Shown: positions 42,302-50,663 of the stretch, in pieces
How positions within the stretch are numbered: position 1 is the first letter of the stretch
Layout of the letters: each line of letters starts with the position of its first letter
DNA from: Haloarchaeobius iranensis
GTDB taxonomy: Archaea; Halobacteriota; Halobacteria; Halobacteriales; Natrialbaceae
NCBI RefSeq assembly: GCF_900103505.1
Contig: NZ_FNIA01000010.1
Location: 1 to 64,000 of the forward strand
Reading direction: 5' to 3'
Length of the DNA stretch: 64,000 nt
Position numbers and translations under genes: made by a program
Notes under the pieces: generated by a model
Databases searched by the model: none
Seen by the model: the letters and a program-made list of their open reading frames with translations, nothing else
Told to the model about the DNA's origin: nothing

Positions 42302-44044
42302 CTACTCGGTCCACTCGGCGTCCGCGAGCGTCTTCTGGACCGTCTCCTCGCCGACGGCGGCCGCGAGCGTCTCGAAGCCGGCGCGCTCGACGCGGTCGTC
42401 CGCGTCGGCGACCAGCCGGGAGACGATGAACTCCGGCGTGGAGCGTCCGAGCTGATCGAACCGTGGCTGGTAGTCGACCTCGAGCGCCAGGTCGGGCGTG
42501 AGCCCCTCGGCGAAGATGCCGTCGACCCGGGCCGCCTCGGGCAGCGGTTCGAGGTCGTCCGCGAGGTGCGTGACGAACGCGCCGACGGCGTCGCGGTCGA
42601 CGGTCAGCGTGACGAGCCCGTGGAGCAGGTCCGCGGCGCTGCCGGGCTCGGTGATTGCCTCGAACTCGTCGACGAGCATGAGCGTGCGGCCCTCGCCGGT
42701 GAGCGGCGGGACGACCGACTTCAGCGTGGATTCGAGCACGCCGGCGTTGAACGAGGCGTGGCGGCGGTGGAACACGACATCGTCGAACAGCGTGAGTTCG
42801 GCCGATTCGGCGGGGACGGGCAGGCCCATGTGCGCGAGGACGACGATCTGGCACACCGTCTCCAGCAGCGTCGTCTTCCCGCCGGAGTTCGCCCCGGTGA
42901 GGACGGCCACGCGCTCGTCGCCCGGCGGCGGCGTGAGGCCGTGTTCGCCCAGCGCGTAGCGAACCGGCTGGACGTCCGCGTCGCCCGCGAGCAGGTCCAG
43001 GTTCCTGGCCCCTTCGACGGCGACGGTGGCGTCGCCCTCGCGGAAGGACGGGGGGGTGAGGTCGTACGCGGCGGCGAACCGCGCCAGCGAGAGGTCGAGC
43101 GCGATGTCGTCGACGGCCGAGACCGCGCGGTCGATGTCCTCGCGGGCGTCGCTGATGGCGTGCTGGAGGTCCACCCGGACCTCGCGCTCGCGCTCGTCGA
43201 CGGCGCTGGCGAGCTCCTGGGTCAGCGCGCGCAGCGCGGAGCCCACGAAGTCGGTGGCGTCGCGTGCGTCCGTCGGCACCGCGTCGCGGATGCGCTCGGC
43301 GTCGACCGTGGCCTCGCCGCGGACGTAGTCGACGAACGCGCTGCGGAACTCGTCGGGCGAGCGCGCGCCGGCGTCCCGCACCGCCTCGATGACGTCCACC
43401 GCGTTGGCGTCCATCGTCTCCACGGCGGCGCGGGCGTCCCGCAGCCGGTCGAGGCGGTCGTCCGCGCCGGACGCGACCCGCCCGTCGGAGAGCGCGCCGA
43501 GCGCGTCCGCGGCGTCGGCCAGCCCCTCGCGGTCGAGGGTGCCGAGCGGGCCGAACGTCCCCTCGGTCAGCTCCAGGTCGAGCAGTGTGAGCGCGGTCTC
43601 GACGGCCGCGAGCTCGTCGCCGCCGGCCTCGTCGTAGTCGGCGAACGCGTCGAGGATGGCCTCGCGGTCGTCCTCGGCGAGTGCCTCCCAGGACTCCCGT
43701 GCCGTGGTCACGTCGTCGAGTCGCTCCGCCATCGCCTCGCGGTGCGCCAGCGGCGTCAGCACGCGGATGCTGTCGGCGGCGTCCTGCGTGACGGCGTGGC
43801 GGCGCGCGAGCTCGATGCACTGCTTGTACACCGAGCGCGTGTCGCCGGTCGCGAGGATACCCATGCCCTCGCCGCCGCCGGCCCGACGGAGGATCCGTGT
43901 CGCCCGGCCGCGCGAGAGCCCCGCCTCGGCCAGCGTCCGCACGTCCGCCGACTCGATGGCGTCGACGCTCCGCTCGACGCCGAGCTCCCCGACGAGCAGC
44001 TCCCGGGTCTTCGGCCCGACGCCCCAGTAGTCTTCGAGTCGCAT
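42302..44044 (-). CDS. MutS-like ATPase, archaeal MutS5 type
   Basis: The start at 44044 gives 580 residues. An N-terminal helix-hairpin-helix (MRLEDYWGVGPKTRELLVGE) precedes a long helical core, and the C-terminal ATPase has Walker A TGANSGGKTTLLET, HRRHASFNAGVLESTL, Walker B LMLVDEFEAI and FVTHLADDL. The mismatch-recognition domain is absent, so the likely role is DNA structure handling rather than mismatch repair. Haloarchaea carry this type widely. It is convergent with the glutaredoxin gene with zero gap. Confidence 0.9.
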   Translation of the reverse strand: MRLEDYWGVGPKTRELLVGELGVERSVDAIESADVRTLAEAGLSRGRATRILRRAGGGEGMGILATGDTRSVYKQCIELARRHAVTQDAADSIRVLTPLAHREAMAERLDDVTTARESWEALAEDDREAILDAFADYDEAGGDELAAVETALTLLDLELTEGTFGPLGTLDREGLADAADALGALSDGRVASGADDRLDRLRDARAAVETMDANAVDVIEAVRDAGARSPDEFRSAFVDYVRGEATVDAERIRDAVPTDARDATDFVGSALRALTQELASAVDEREREVRVDLQHAISDAREDIDRAVSAVDDIALDLSLARFAAAYDLTPPSFREGDATVAVEGARNLDLLAGDADVQPVRYALGEHGLTPPPGDERVAVLTGANSGGKTTLLETVCQIVVLAHMGLPVPAESAELTLFDDVVFHRRHASFNAGVLESTLKSVVPPLTGEGRTLMLVDEFEAITEPGSAADLLHGLVTLTVDRDAVGAFVTHLADDLEPLPEAARVDGIFAEGLTPDLALEVDYQPRFDQLGRSTPEFIVSRLVADADDRVERAGFETLAAAVGEETVQKTLADAEWTE

Positions 44045-44311
44045 ACTCGCCGGCAGGGCCCCCGCCCCCAAGAGCCTATCCGAAGCGGCCGGGGGCGAAC
44101 GCCGTCGTCTCGTCCCGCGGCGGGACCATCGTCCGGGGAGAGCAAGCCCGACGGGAGCGAGGACCGTGAACTCTCGGCCCGGAGACCGGGATAAGTTAAA
44201 ATTTCGATGAACTAGACGCAAATCTGCCGAAGAAAGTGTCCTCGTGCCCGACTTTCAGAGCCTGAAACTCTGTCGGTTCATTTATTTGTTTTCCAGTCAG
44301 ACGTTCGATGT

Positions 44312-46267
44312 ATGCAGGACAGTCCCCGCAGACAGGTCCTCCGCAGTATCGGTACAGCCCTCTCCATCGCCACCCTCGGCTCCGTCTCCGCGGCCGCGAG
44401 CGACGGCCGTCCCGTCCGGTCGACCGTTCTCGACCGCACGTGGGCCGACGCCGCCGAGTTCGGCGAGCTCTTCGACTACGTTCCGGCGTCGGCCGCCGAG
44501 GACGAGTTCGTCTTCGGTGGCATCGACTACGCGGCGATGCGCGAGTCGAACCGCCAGGGGTCGACCTCGGTCCCCGTCACGGGCCTCGACGTCGACACCG
44601 ACGCGCTCTCGAAGGGTGCCGTGCTCCAGAACGGCCAGAGCGGCGCCTCGGTCGACCTGCTGGTGCTGACCGGCGACGTGTCCCTCGACGGCGAGGGCGA
44701 GGTCGTCGAGGGGCCGAGCGGCACGGAGTACGAACGCTACGAACGCGGCGAGAACGTGGTCGCGGCCGTCGACGACCGGCTCGTCGTGGCCGCCTCGACC
44801 GACCTGCTGACCGACGCGCTCGCGGCGAAGGCCGGCGATACCGAGCGCCTGCTCGATGCCAACGAGGCTGTCTCGGAGGGTATCGAGGCATTCGGCGACG
44901 CCGACACCCGCGCCGTCATGGTCGGCGACGAGTTCGGGTACGGCCAGTCGGTCGACGCCGAGGTCCGCTACTCGGGCTACGCGACGACCGTCCGTGACCC
45001 CGACACGCTGGAACGCACGTTGCTGTTCGGCCTGGCGGACGAGTCCGACACCGAACAGGTCGCCGAGACGCTCCGGGCGGACGGGCTCTACGGCGACGGC
45101 GAGAACACCACCGTCGAGACCGACGGTGCGGTGGTCACCGTGACGACGGTGATCGACCTCGCCGCCCGTCGGCGTGCTCGCGAGCACGACAGTCCGGGCG
45201 GCCTCCGGGTCGACCGCGAGAACCTCCGGAGCAACGACGAGTACGTCACGGTCGAGGTGACCGACGGCGACCCGACTCCGGTCGACGAGCTCACCCTCGA
45301 GGTCGGCGGCGAGACGTACGACCGGTCCGTCTGGGCCGGCGACCAGGAGACCATCGCCGAGGGCGACACCATCCGCTTCCGGGCGGCCGACGTCGAGCCG
45401 AACCTCGAGGTCACCATCACCCACGAACGGGAGTACGGCACGCGTTCGAGCACCACCTACGTGCTCGGGTCGCTCGAGTTCGACTTCGACTACGCGTTCG
45501 ACAGCCGGACGCTCGACCTCGAGTACCGCGACACGTTCGCGGTCGACGGCGACGAGCTCTCCGTCGTCGTCTTCGAGGGCCGACAGTGGTGGCGCCGCGA
45601 CGACGACGACGAGACACGGACGGAGACGCCGTGGGCCGACGAGACCGTCACCGAGGGCGACGCCGCCTCGCTCGACGAGGTCGACCCGGGCGAGACCGTC
45701 GTCGTCACCTACGGCGGCACCGAACCCCAGGACGGCATCGCCTACTTCAGGCCGGAGCCCCCGGGCCAGGCGAGCCTCGAGTACGACTTCGCCGAGCGCA
45801 CGGTGACGGCGACGCTCAGCCTCGACGAGCCCCGGCCCGCCACCGAGTACGAGGTCCGCGTGGACGACGAGCCCGCGGACACGCAGTGGGCAGACGCCGG
45901 CGACACCGTCGCGGATGGTGACAGCCTGACGGTCGAGGACGTGCCGGTCGGCACGAGCGTGGCCGTGGTCTGGGGCGAGCATGACGCCAGGCTCGCGGTC
46001 GAGCGCACCGTCCCCACCATCGAGCTCGACCTGGCCTTCGGCGACGAGGTCTCGCTCGAACACGTCGAGGGCGACGCGGTGCCGGCCTCGAAGCTCACCG
46101 CACACGTCTGGAACGACGACCGGACGCTCGTCGACGTCGGCGACGAGATCGACGGCGAGTTCGCCCCGGGCGACAGCGTCCCGCTCGGCGTCGAGACCCT
46201 CGAGCACGTCTCGCTGCTGTACGACGACGAGTACTACGTGGGCTACGCGTCGGCCCGGGACCGCTGA
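44312..46267 (+). CDS. Tat-exported protein with four tandem beta-rich repeats
   Basis: The 651-residue protein starts MQDSPRRQVLRSIGTALSIA, a twin-arginine signal. After an alpha/beta domain of about 280 residues come four units at roughly 305-390, 392-470, 475-545 and 550-630. Each starts LEFDFDYAFDSRTL-type, continues with a DEL(T/S)V(x)V motif, then W(A)D, DTVxxGD and a final VVVxYGG or equivalent. This D-(E/A)-L-T-V motif with W and GD resembles the beta-sandwich of archaeal type IV pilins. I infer tandem pilin-like Ig domains. No function is known. Confidence 0.75.
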   Translation: MQDSPRRQVLRSIGTALSIATLGSVSAAASDGRPVRSTVLDRTWADAAEFGELFDYVPASAAEDEFVFGGIDYAAMRESNRQGSTSVPVTGLDVDTDALSKGAVLQNGQSGASVDLLVLTGDVSLDGEGEVVEGPSGTEYERYERGENVVAAVDDRLVVAASTDLLTDALAAKAGDTERLLDANEAVSEGIEAFGDADTRAVMVGDEFGYGQSVDAEVRYSGYATTVRDPDTLERTLLFGLADESDTEQVAETLRADGLYGDGENTTVETDGAVVTVTTVIDLAARRRAREHDSPGGLRVDRENLRSNDEYVTVEVTDGDPTPVDELTLEVGGETYDRSVWAGDQETIAEGDTIRFRAADVEPNLEVTITHEREYGTRSSTTYVLGSLEFDFDYAFDSRTLDLEYRDTFAVDGDELSVVVFEGRQWWRRDDDDETRTETPWADETVTEGDAASLDEVDPGETVVVTYGGTEPQDGIAYFRPEPPGQASLEYDFAERTVTATLSLDEPRPATEYEVRVDDEPADTQWADAGDTVADGDSLTVEDVPVGTSVAVVWGEHDARLAVERTVPTIELDLAFGDEVSLEHVEGDAVPASKLTAHVWNDDRTLVDVGDEIDGEFAPGDSVPLGVETLEHVSLLYDDEYYVGYASARDR

Positions 46268-46342
46268 CCGTCGGGGTCCGCCGAGCTGCAGGCAACCCTC
46301 AACGCCGGTACGGTTTTTTCCACGCCCCGCGTACTCCGGGGC

Positions 46343-47239
46343 ATGACGGATGCCTTCGACGGTGCCGACCGCATCGACACCGACGCCCGGTCGTACCGCT
46401 ACTACCGCAACGCGGTCGAACGTCACTGGGACCCCACCGACGTCGACCTCCAGCAGGACCGCGTGCGCGTCGCGGCCCTCGACGACGACACGTTCGACCA
46501 GCTCCGGGGGACGCTCGCGCTGTTCGGCGCGGGCGAGGAGGCAGTCACCGAGGACCTCGCGCCCCTCGGGGTCGTCCTCTCCGACCTGAACGACCAGCTG
46601 TTCGTCACCACGCAGCTCTACGAGGAGGCCAAACATGCCGACTTCTTCCAGCGCTACTGGTCGACCGTCATCGCGCGGGAGGAGGACAGCCGCGGACAGA
46701 CCCGCACGAACCCCCGCGACCCGAAGTGGTACTCCGACGCCTACGTCGAGCTGTTCGAGCGCACCGAGGCCGCCATGCACCGGCTCCTGACCGAGGACAC
46801 CCCACAGACCCGTGCGGAGGCGTACTGCCACTACCACCTCACCATCGAGGGCATCCTCGCACAGACCGGCTACTACGGCATCCAGACCTCGTTCGACGGC
46901 AGCGTCCCGGGCGTGCCCGAGCTTCCCGGGCTCGTCGAGGGATTCGGGAACATCCGCGCCGACGAGGGTCGCCACGTCGGCTTCGGCATGGCCAAGCTGG
47001 AGGAGCTCGTCGAGTCCGGCGCCGTCGAGGCCGAGGCGCTCCACGAGCTGACGGCCGAGCTCGCTATGCTCACCCAGGAGGCCGTATCCGAGGCCGCGAC
47101 CGACGGCCAGACCGGCGTCGATCCCGACGAGCTCGCGGAGTACGCCGCGACGAAACACGCCGAACGCATGACCCAGATCACCGACGACGACGTCGAGATT
47201 CCCGACGTCGAGGAGCTCGTGGACATCGGGACCGACTGA
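46343..47239 (+). CDS. R2-like ligand-binding oxidase (R2lox)
   Basis: The 298-residue protein has the ferritin-like fold of ribonucleotide reductase small subunits. The six metal ligands are present: Glu65, Glu95 and His98 (EEAKHADFF), Glu169 (TIEGILAQTGYY), Glu208 and His211 (DEGRHVGFG). Val68 and Tyr164 fall at the same spacing from the first and fourth ligands as the residues forming the ether cross-link of R2lox (Glu+3 and Glu-5 in the mycobacterial protein). No large ribonucleotide reductase subunit is near. I therefore call it R2lox, a Mn/Fe oxidase of unknown substrate, rather than NrdB. Confidence 0.88.
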   Translation: MTDAFDGADRIDTDARSYRYYRNAVERHWDPTDVDLQQDRVRVAALDDDTFDQLRGTLALFGAGEEAVTEDLAPLGVVLSDLNDQLFVTTQLYEEAKHADFFQRYWSTVIAREEDSRGQTRTNPRDPKWYSDAYVELFERTEAAMHRLLTEDTPQTRAEAYCHYHLTIEGILAQTGYYGIQTSFDGSVPGVPELPGLVEGFGNIRADEGRHVGFGMAKLEELVESGAVEAEALHELTAELAMLTQEAVSEAATDGQTGVDPDELAEYAATKHAERMTQITDDDVEIPDVEELVDIGTD

Positions 47240-47410
47240 CGGCGGGAGGTCCTCGATTCTTCAGCCGGGGGCGCGCGGCCGACGGGAGAGCCGGACGCGG
47301 GACAGCGGCCCTGCGAGGGAGTCCGCGTGCCGTCGAACAGCGCACCGCTTCCACACCCCGCCTCGTTCCGGGACCACAACGAACTTCGCCCGCCCACACC
47401 ACCCCCGAGT

Positions 47411-47755
47411 ATGGACGCGACGGAGTCGGAGACAGCCTGCTTCGAGGCGGGCATCAAGTTCGGGACGCTCTACCACCAGTTCGCGGGGACACCGGTCTCC
47501 CCCGAGTCGGCGGCCAGCCTGGAGACGGCGATGGCCGACGCCATCGAGAACCAGCCGCACTGCGTCGACGTGACGGTGGACGTGCTGGAGGACGCCATCG
47601 CCGATGCCCTCGCCGAGCAGTCGGCGGACTATCTGGAGCTGACGGGGCGGTTCATGGAGGTCGAGATGGTCGTCGAGTACGAGGGCACCCGCGTCGAGAC
47701 GAGCATGTCGATGGCGGGTGACTACCCGATGATGCGGGTCGACAGCGTCGAATGA
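47411..47755 (+). CDS. mptD: Archaeal dihydroneopterin aldolase MptD family
   Basis: The 114-residue protein starts MDATESETACFEAGIKFGTL and contains YHQFAGTPVSPESAASLETA and ELTGRFMEVEMVVEYEG, the pattern of the archaeal dihydroneopterin aldolase family (PF04038). It works in tetrahydromethanopterin- or folate-type pterin synthesis. It overlaps the next gene by four bases (ATGA), so the two are translated together. Confidence 0.9.
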   Translation: MDATESETACFEAGIKFGTLYHQFAGTPVSPESAASLETAMADAIENQPHCVDVTVDVLEDAIADALAEQSADYLELTGRFMEVEMVVEYEGTRVETSMSMAGDYPMMRVDSVE

Positions 47756-48198
47756 GGTACTTCGAGGACCTCGAAGCGGGCGAGTCCCACGACCTGGGGA
47801 CGGTCTCGCTCTCCGCCGACGAGATCCGGGAGTTCGGCGAGCAGTACGACCCGATGCCGATGCACGTCGACCCCGAGGTGACGGAGCCGTTCGGCGGACT
47901 CGTGGCGAGCGGCTACCACACGCTGGCGGCGGTGAACCGTGTCGTCGTCGACGAGTTCCGGTCCGGCGTCGCCGGCATCGCGGGCATGAGCATCGAGAAC
48001 CACCGGTGGCACGCGCCGGTCTACCCGGACGAGGAGCTGACGGTGACACTGGAGCTCGCCGAGCGACGCCCGTCTGCGGGGCGGCCGGGGACGGGCATCG
48101 TCCGCGAGTGCGTCACGGTCACGCGCGACGGGGACGACGGCCCGGAACCCGTCCTGACGTACGACAGCGTCGGGCTGGTCCGCCGGCGCGAGGACTGA
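47752..48198 (+). CDS. MaoC-like dehydratase
   Basis: The 148-residue protein begins MRYFEDLEAGESHDLGTVSL and has EFGEQYDPMPMHVDPEV near 27-43, the hydratase-type hot-dog motif with Asp and His, and ASGYHTLA. It should hydrate or dehydrate a thioester. Being coupled to MptD by a four-base overlap is unusual; its role in pterin work is unknown. Confidence 0.9.
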   Translation: MRYFEDLEAGESHDLGTVSLSADEIREFGEQYDPMPMHVDPEVTEPFGGLVASGYHTLAAVNRVVVDEFRSGVAGIAGMSIENHRWHAPVYPDEELTVTLELAERRPSAGRPGTGIVRECVTVTRDGDDGPEPVLTYDSVGLVRRRED

Positions 48199-48330
48199 CA
48201 CCGGGCCGACACGTCGGGGCCGGGCGTTCCGGTTCGGCTGAGCTACCCGGGCGCGAGGGCGCCCAGGGCAGCCGATTTCACTTTCACTTTCAGGCAGGTA
48301 CTTAACCACCTCCCGCTCGAACCGTGAGCC

Positions 48331-48741
48331 ATGAGCCAGTCCACCCTGAACGACGACGAACTGTTCGGCGAGGCGGCCAGCGAGATGCGCGAGGACGTCG
48401 AGGACTCCCTCGCGGAGGCGTGGGACGAGCTCCCCGACCCGGACGATGTCTGGGAGACCGACGCCGACAACGTGCTGGGCGTGCTCAACGGCCTCCGCTC
48501 GGCGTTCGATGTCGGCGACGCGGAGGAGCACCTGCGGGACGCGAAGAAGTGGTTCACGATGGGCCAGCGCGCCGACGCCTTCGACGACGCCGACGACCTC
48601 GAGGCGGAGCTCGCGGAGCTCGAGGGCGTCATCGAGGATATCTCGTCCGCCGGCGAGCAGGTCGGCGAGCTCACCTCCACGGTTCCGGGCCTCCGGAGCA
48701 CGCTGGAGGAGGCGGCGGGCGACGAGGACGACGACGAGTAG
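48331..48741 (+). CDS. Small acidic haloarchaeal protein (DUF5790-like)
   Basis: The 136-residue product starts MSQSTLNDDELFGEAASEMR and is rich in Asp, Glu and helices (LGVLNGLRSAFDVGDAEEHL). I recall it as DUF5790, conserved in haloarchaea without known role. A TACTTAAC TATA-like element 25-35 bases upstream (48299-48306) fits a leaderless message. Confidence 0.82.
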   Translation: MSQSTLNDDELFGEAASEMREDVEDSLAEAWDELPDPDDVWETDADNVLGVLNGLRSAFDVGDAEEHLRDAKKWFTMGQRADAFDDADDLEAELAELEGVIEDISSAGEQVGELTSTVPGLRSTLEEAAGDEDDDE

Positions 48742-48746
48742 CGCGC

Positions 48747-49469
48747 CTACCGCGACCGCTCCCTGAGCCCGTCGACCAGCGCCAGCAGTTTCTCCGCCGC
48801 GTCGTCGAGCACGGCCTCGCCGCGCTCTGGGCTCGCCGCGCTCGGGTCGCCGACGTTGCCGCCCTCCGCGAACTCGCTGAAGTCGTAGGCGACGTTCACA
48901 CCCGCGACCCAGTCGCCGAAGCCGTCGCCAGCGCCGGCTGCGGCCGCGTCGTACCGGTCCGGGTGGACGAGGCCGCTGTCGATGGCTGCGACGACGCTCG
49001 TCTCGACGGGACCGCCGTGGCCCAGCCCGTCGAGCAGGTCGCCGTCGACGGTGTCGAACCAGGTGAACGGGACGGCGTCCGTGGTGCCGTCGCGGGTGAC
49101 ACGGGCGCAGACCTCCCGCACCGCGGCGGTGTTGCCGCCGTGCCCGTTGACGACGACGACGTAGTCGACCCCGTGGTGTGCGAGACTCTCGACGGTCTCG
49201 CGGACGTACGCCCGGAACGTGTCCTCGCTGACCCAGAGCGTGCCGTCGAACTGCCGGTGCTCCTCGGCGATGCCGACCGGGACGACCGGCGCGACGAGCG
49301 GGTCGAAGTCGGCTGCCGCGGCCGCCCGTGCGGCGATCTCGGCGGCGCTCATCGCGTCGGTGCCCAGCGGCGCGTGCGGGCCGTGCTGTTCCGTGCTGCC
49401 GACGGGGAGGAAGGCGACGTCGGCGTCGGCGTCGCGCACGTCCGTCCACGCAACGTCTGTGAGCTGCAT
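48747..49469 (-). CDS. Creatininase family amidohydrolase (candidate ArfB)
   Basis: The 240-residue protein has GSTEQHGPHAPLGTDAMSA (Glu27, His29, Asp38), EEHRQFDGTL and VNGHGGNTAAVR, the creatininase metal set. In archaea this family includes ArfB, the formamide hydrolase in riboflavin and F420 synthesis. ArfB is plausible here given the riboflavin synthase and MptD genes in the window, but the family also has other members. Convergent with the DUF5790 gene. Confidence 0.8.
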   Translation of the reverse strand: MQLTDVAWTDVRDADADVAFLPVGSTEQHGPHAPLGTDAMSAAEIAARAAAAADFDPLVAPVVPVGIAEEHRQFDGTLWVSEDTFRAYVRETVESLAHHGVDYVVVVNGHGGNTAAVREVCARVTRDGTTDAVPFTWFDTVDGDLLDGLGHGGPVETSVVAAIDSGLVHPDRYDAAAAGAGDGFGDWVAGVNVAYDFSEFAEGGNVGDPSAASPERGEAVLDDAAEKLLALVDGLRERSR

Positions 49470-49552
49470 ACCGGAACCGACGGCCGGTCGGCTCTTGTAT
49501 CCGCCGTCTCGGTGTGGTCACACCGGGCGCGGGGTGGAACGGTCAGTTGGGG

Positions 49553-50203
49553 TCACTTCGAGGGCACCCGGCGAAGGTAGAGTGCAACGCCGACGAACCA
49601 GAGGCCGACAGCACCGAACACGAGCAGCACGAGCTCGAACCGTTCGGAGACGGCCGCCGATGCGACGACCAGCGCGACGAGGAGCACGAGGAGCACCATC
49701 CGGAGGAATCCGAGGGTCTTCACGACCTCACGGACCGTCCCGGGGTCGACCTGGACATCGTCGTCGCCGCGCGTCCGCGGACGGACGACGAAGGCGAAGT
49801 CCCGGAGTCCGAGCCGCGGTGCCGAGAACTTCCGCTGTCTGACTCGCCAGCCGTCCTGGAACCGCGGCGGGAGCTCGTGGAGGTACACCAGCAGGTAGTT
49901 GTAGCGGTCGCTCTGGGCGGGCAGGCGGTGGTCGAATCGTCGCATCCGCCCCCGGTTGAAGTCCGTCACGAAACGGATGCCGATCGCGCCGTTGACCACG
50001 ATCTCGCACCCACCGGACTGGGTGCCGAGGGCGACGACGTCCTCCTCCCACGGCGTCTCGGCCTCGGCGTTCAGGTCCCGCTCGAGCTTCTCCTGGAGCC
50101 GTCTGACCGGGTCGCCGTCCGGGGAGCTGTCGCGGTTGGCCCACGACCGGACGCTCTCGACGACCGACTCGAACGTCGCCGGGCCCTCACCCTCCGGGGG
50201 CAT
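49553..50203 (-). CDS. Unknown protein with two C-terminal membrane helices
   Basis: Starting at the Met at 50203 (MPPEGEGPATFESVVESVRS) gives 216 residues; an in-frame Met at 50254 adds 17. A soluble alpha/beta part (GCEIVVNGAIGIRFVTDFNR, NYLLVYLHELPPRFQDGW) is followed by two membrane helices near 170-190 and 194-211 (LRMVLLVLLVALVVASAAV, LVLLVFGAVGLWFVGVALYL). No known family. Confidence 0.75.
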   Translation of the reverse strand: MPPEGEGPATFESVVESVRSWANRDSSPDGDPVRRLQEKLERDLNAEAETPWEEDVVALGTQSGGCEIVVNGAIGIRFVTDFNRGRMRRFDHRLPAQSDRYNYLLVYLHELPPRFQDGWRVRQRKFSAPRLGLRDFAFVVRPRTRGDDDVQVDPGTVREVVKTLGFLRMVLLVLLVALVVASAAVSERFELVLLVFGAVGLWFVGVALYLRRVPSK

Positions 50204-50409
50204 GGTGGGCGAGGGACGCGCCTGCGCCGCACTCGTCGTGGAAGGTGCCGACACAGCGCCGGTGACCGGGCGCGGGAATCGCGTCGCTCGACCGCCCCTG
50301 CCTCACGAATATGAGAAGCATCACGGCATAGGTGAACGATACAAGAGAATAAGAGTTGTCCCAAACCGCTTTGGCGGCCGCCACTCGACGAGGCCACCCC
50401 GCGACCGGC

Positions 50410-50586
50410 TCAGGCCCCGCCGAAGTCGTCGGTGAGGTGGAAGCGCCAGGCGTCGAACCCGGAGCTGCACTCGGGGCTGGTCTTCAGGTGGTCCATGAAG
50501 CCCGCCCCCGGATTGGGGAGCGTGGCGTCACAGAAGGGGCAGGTGTTCTCGTCGGTCCAGTTCGCGGTGGGCGTGCCGACTGACAT
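50410..50586 (-). CDS. 58-residue zinc-finger microprotein (DUF7501-like)
   Basis: The frame from 50586 reads MSVGTPTANWTDENTCPFCD, then ATLPNPGAGFMDHLKTSPEC and SSGFDAWRFHLTDDFGGA. It has the C-P-F-C pair, a His and a fourth Cys (DHLKTSPEC), giving a likely zinc site of the CPxCG-type microprotein class of haloarchaea. The composition and codon use match core genes. Function unknown; such proteins often regulate or bridge other proteins. Confidence 0.8.
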   Translation of the reverse strand: MSVGTPTANWTDENTCPFCDATLPNPGAGFMDHLKTSPECSSGFDAWRFHLTDDFGGA

Positions 50587-50663
50587 ACACGGGAGTTCCC
50601 GCGCTTCACGTATGAATCCTGCCTACAAAGTAATAGGATACACTAGTGGTGGTTAAACACGTT

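Noticed and set aside
44297-47158. A 953-residue minus-strand frame
   Set aside because: It mirrors the Tat-exported and R2lox genes and shows only valine-, arginine- and aspartate-rich low-information sequence.
46343-47239. R2lox gene as ribonucleotide reductase small subunit
   Set aside because: No large subunit gene is adjacent and the cross-link residues of R2lox are in place.
50187-50384. A 65-residue minus-strand frame with a hydrophobic part
   Set aside because: It overlaps the end of the 50203 gene in another frame, and its second half is typical noncoding composition.
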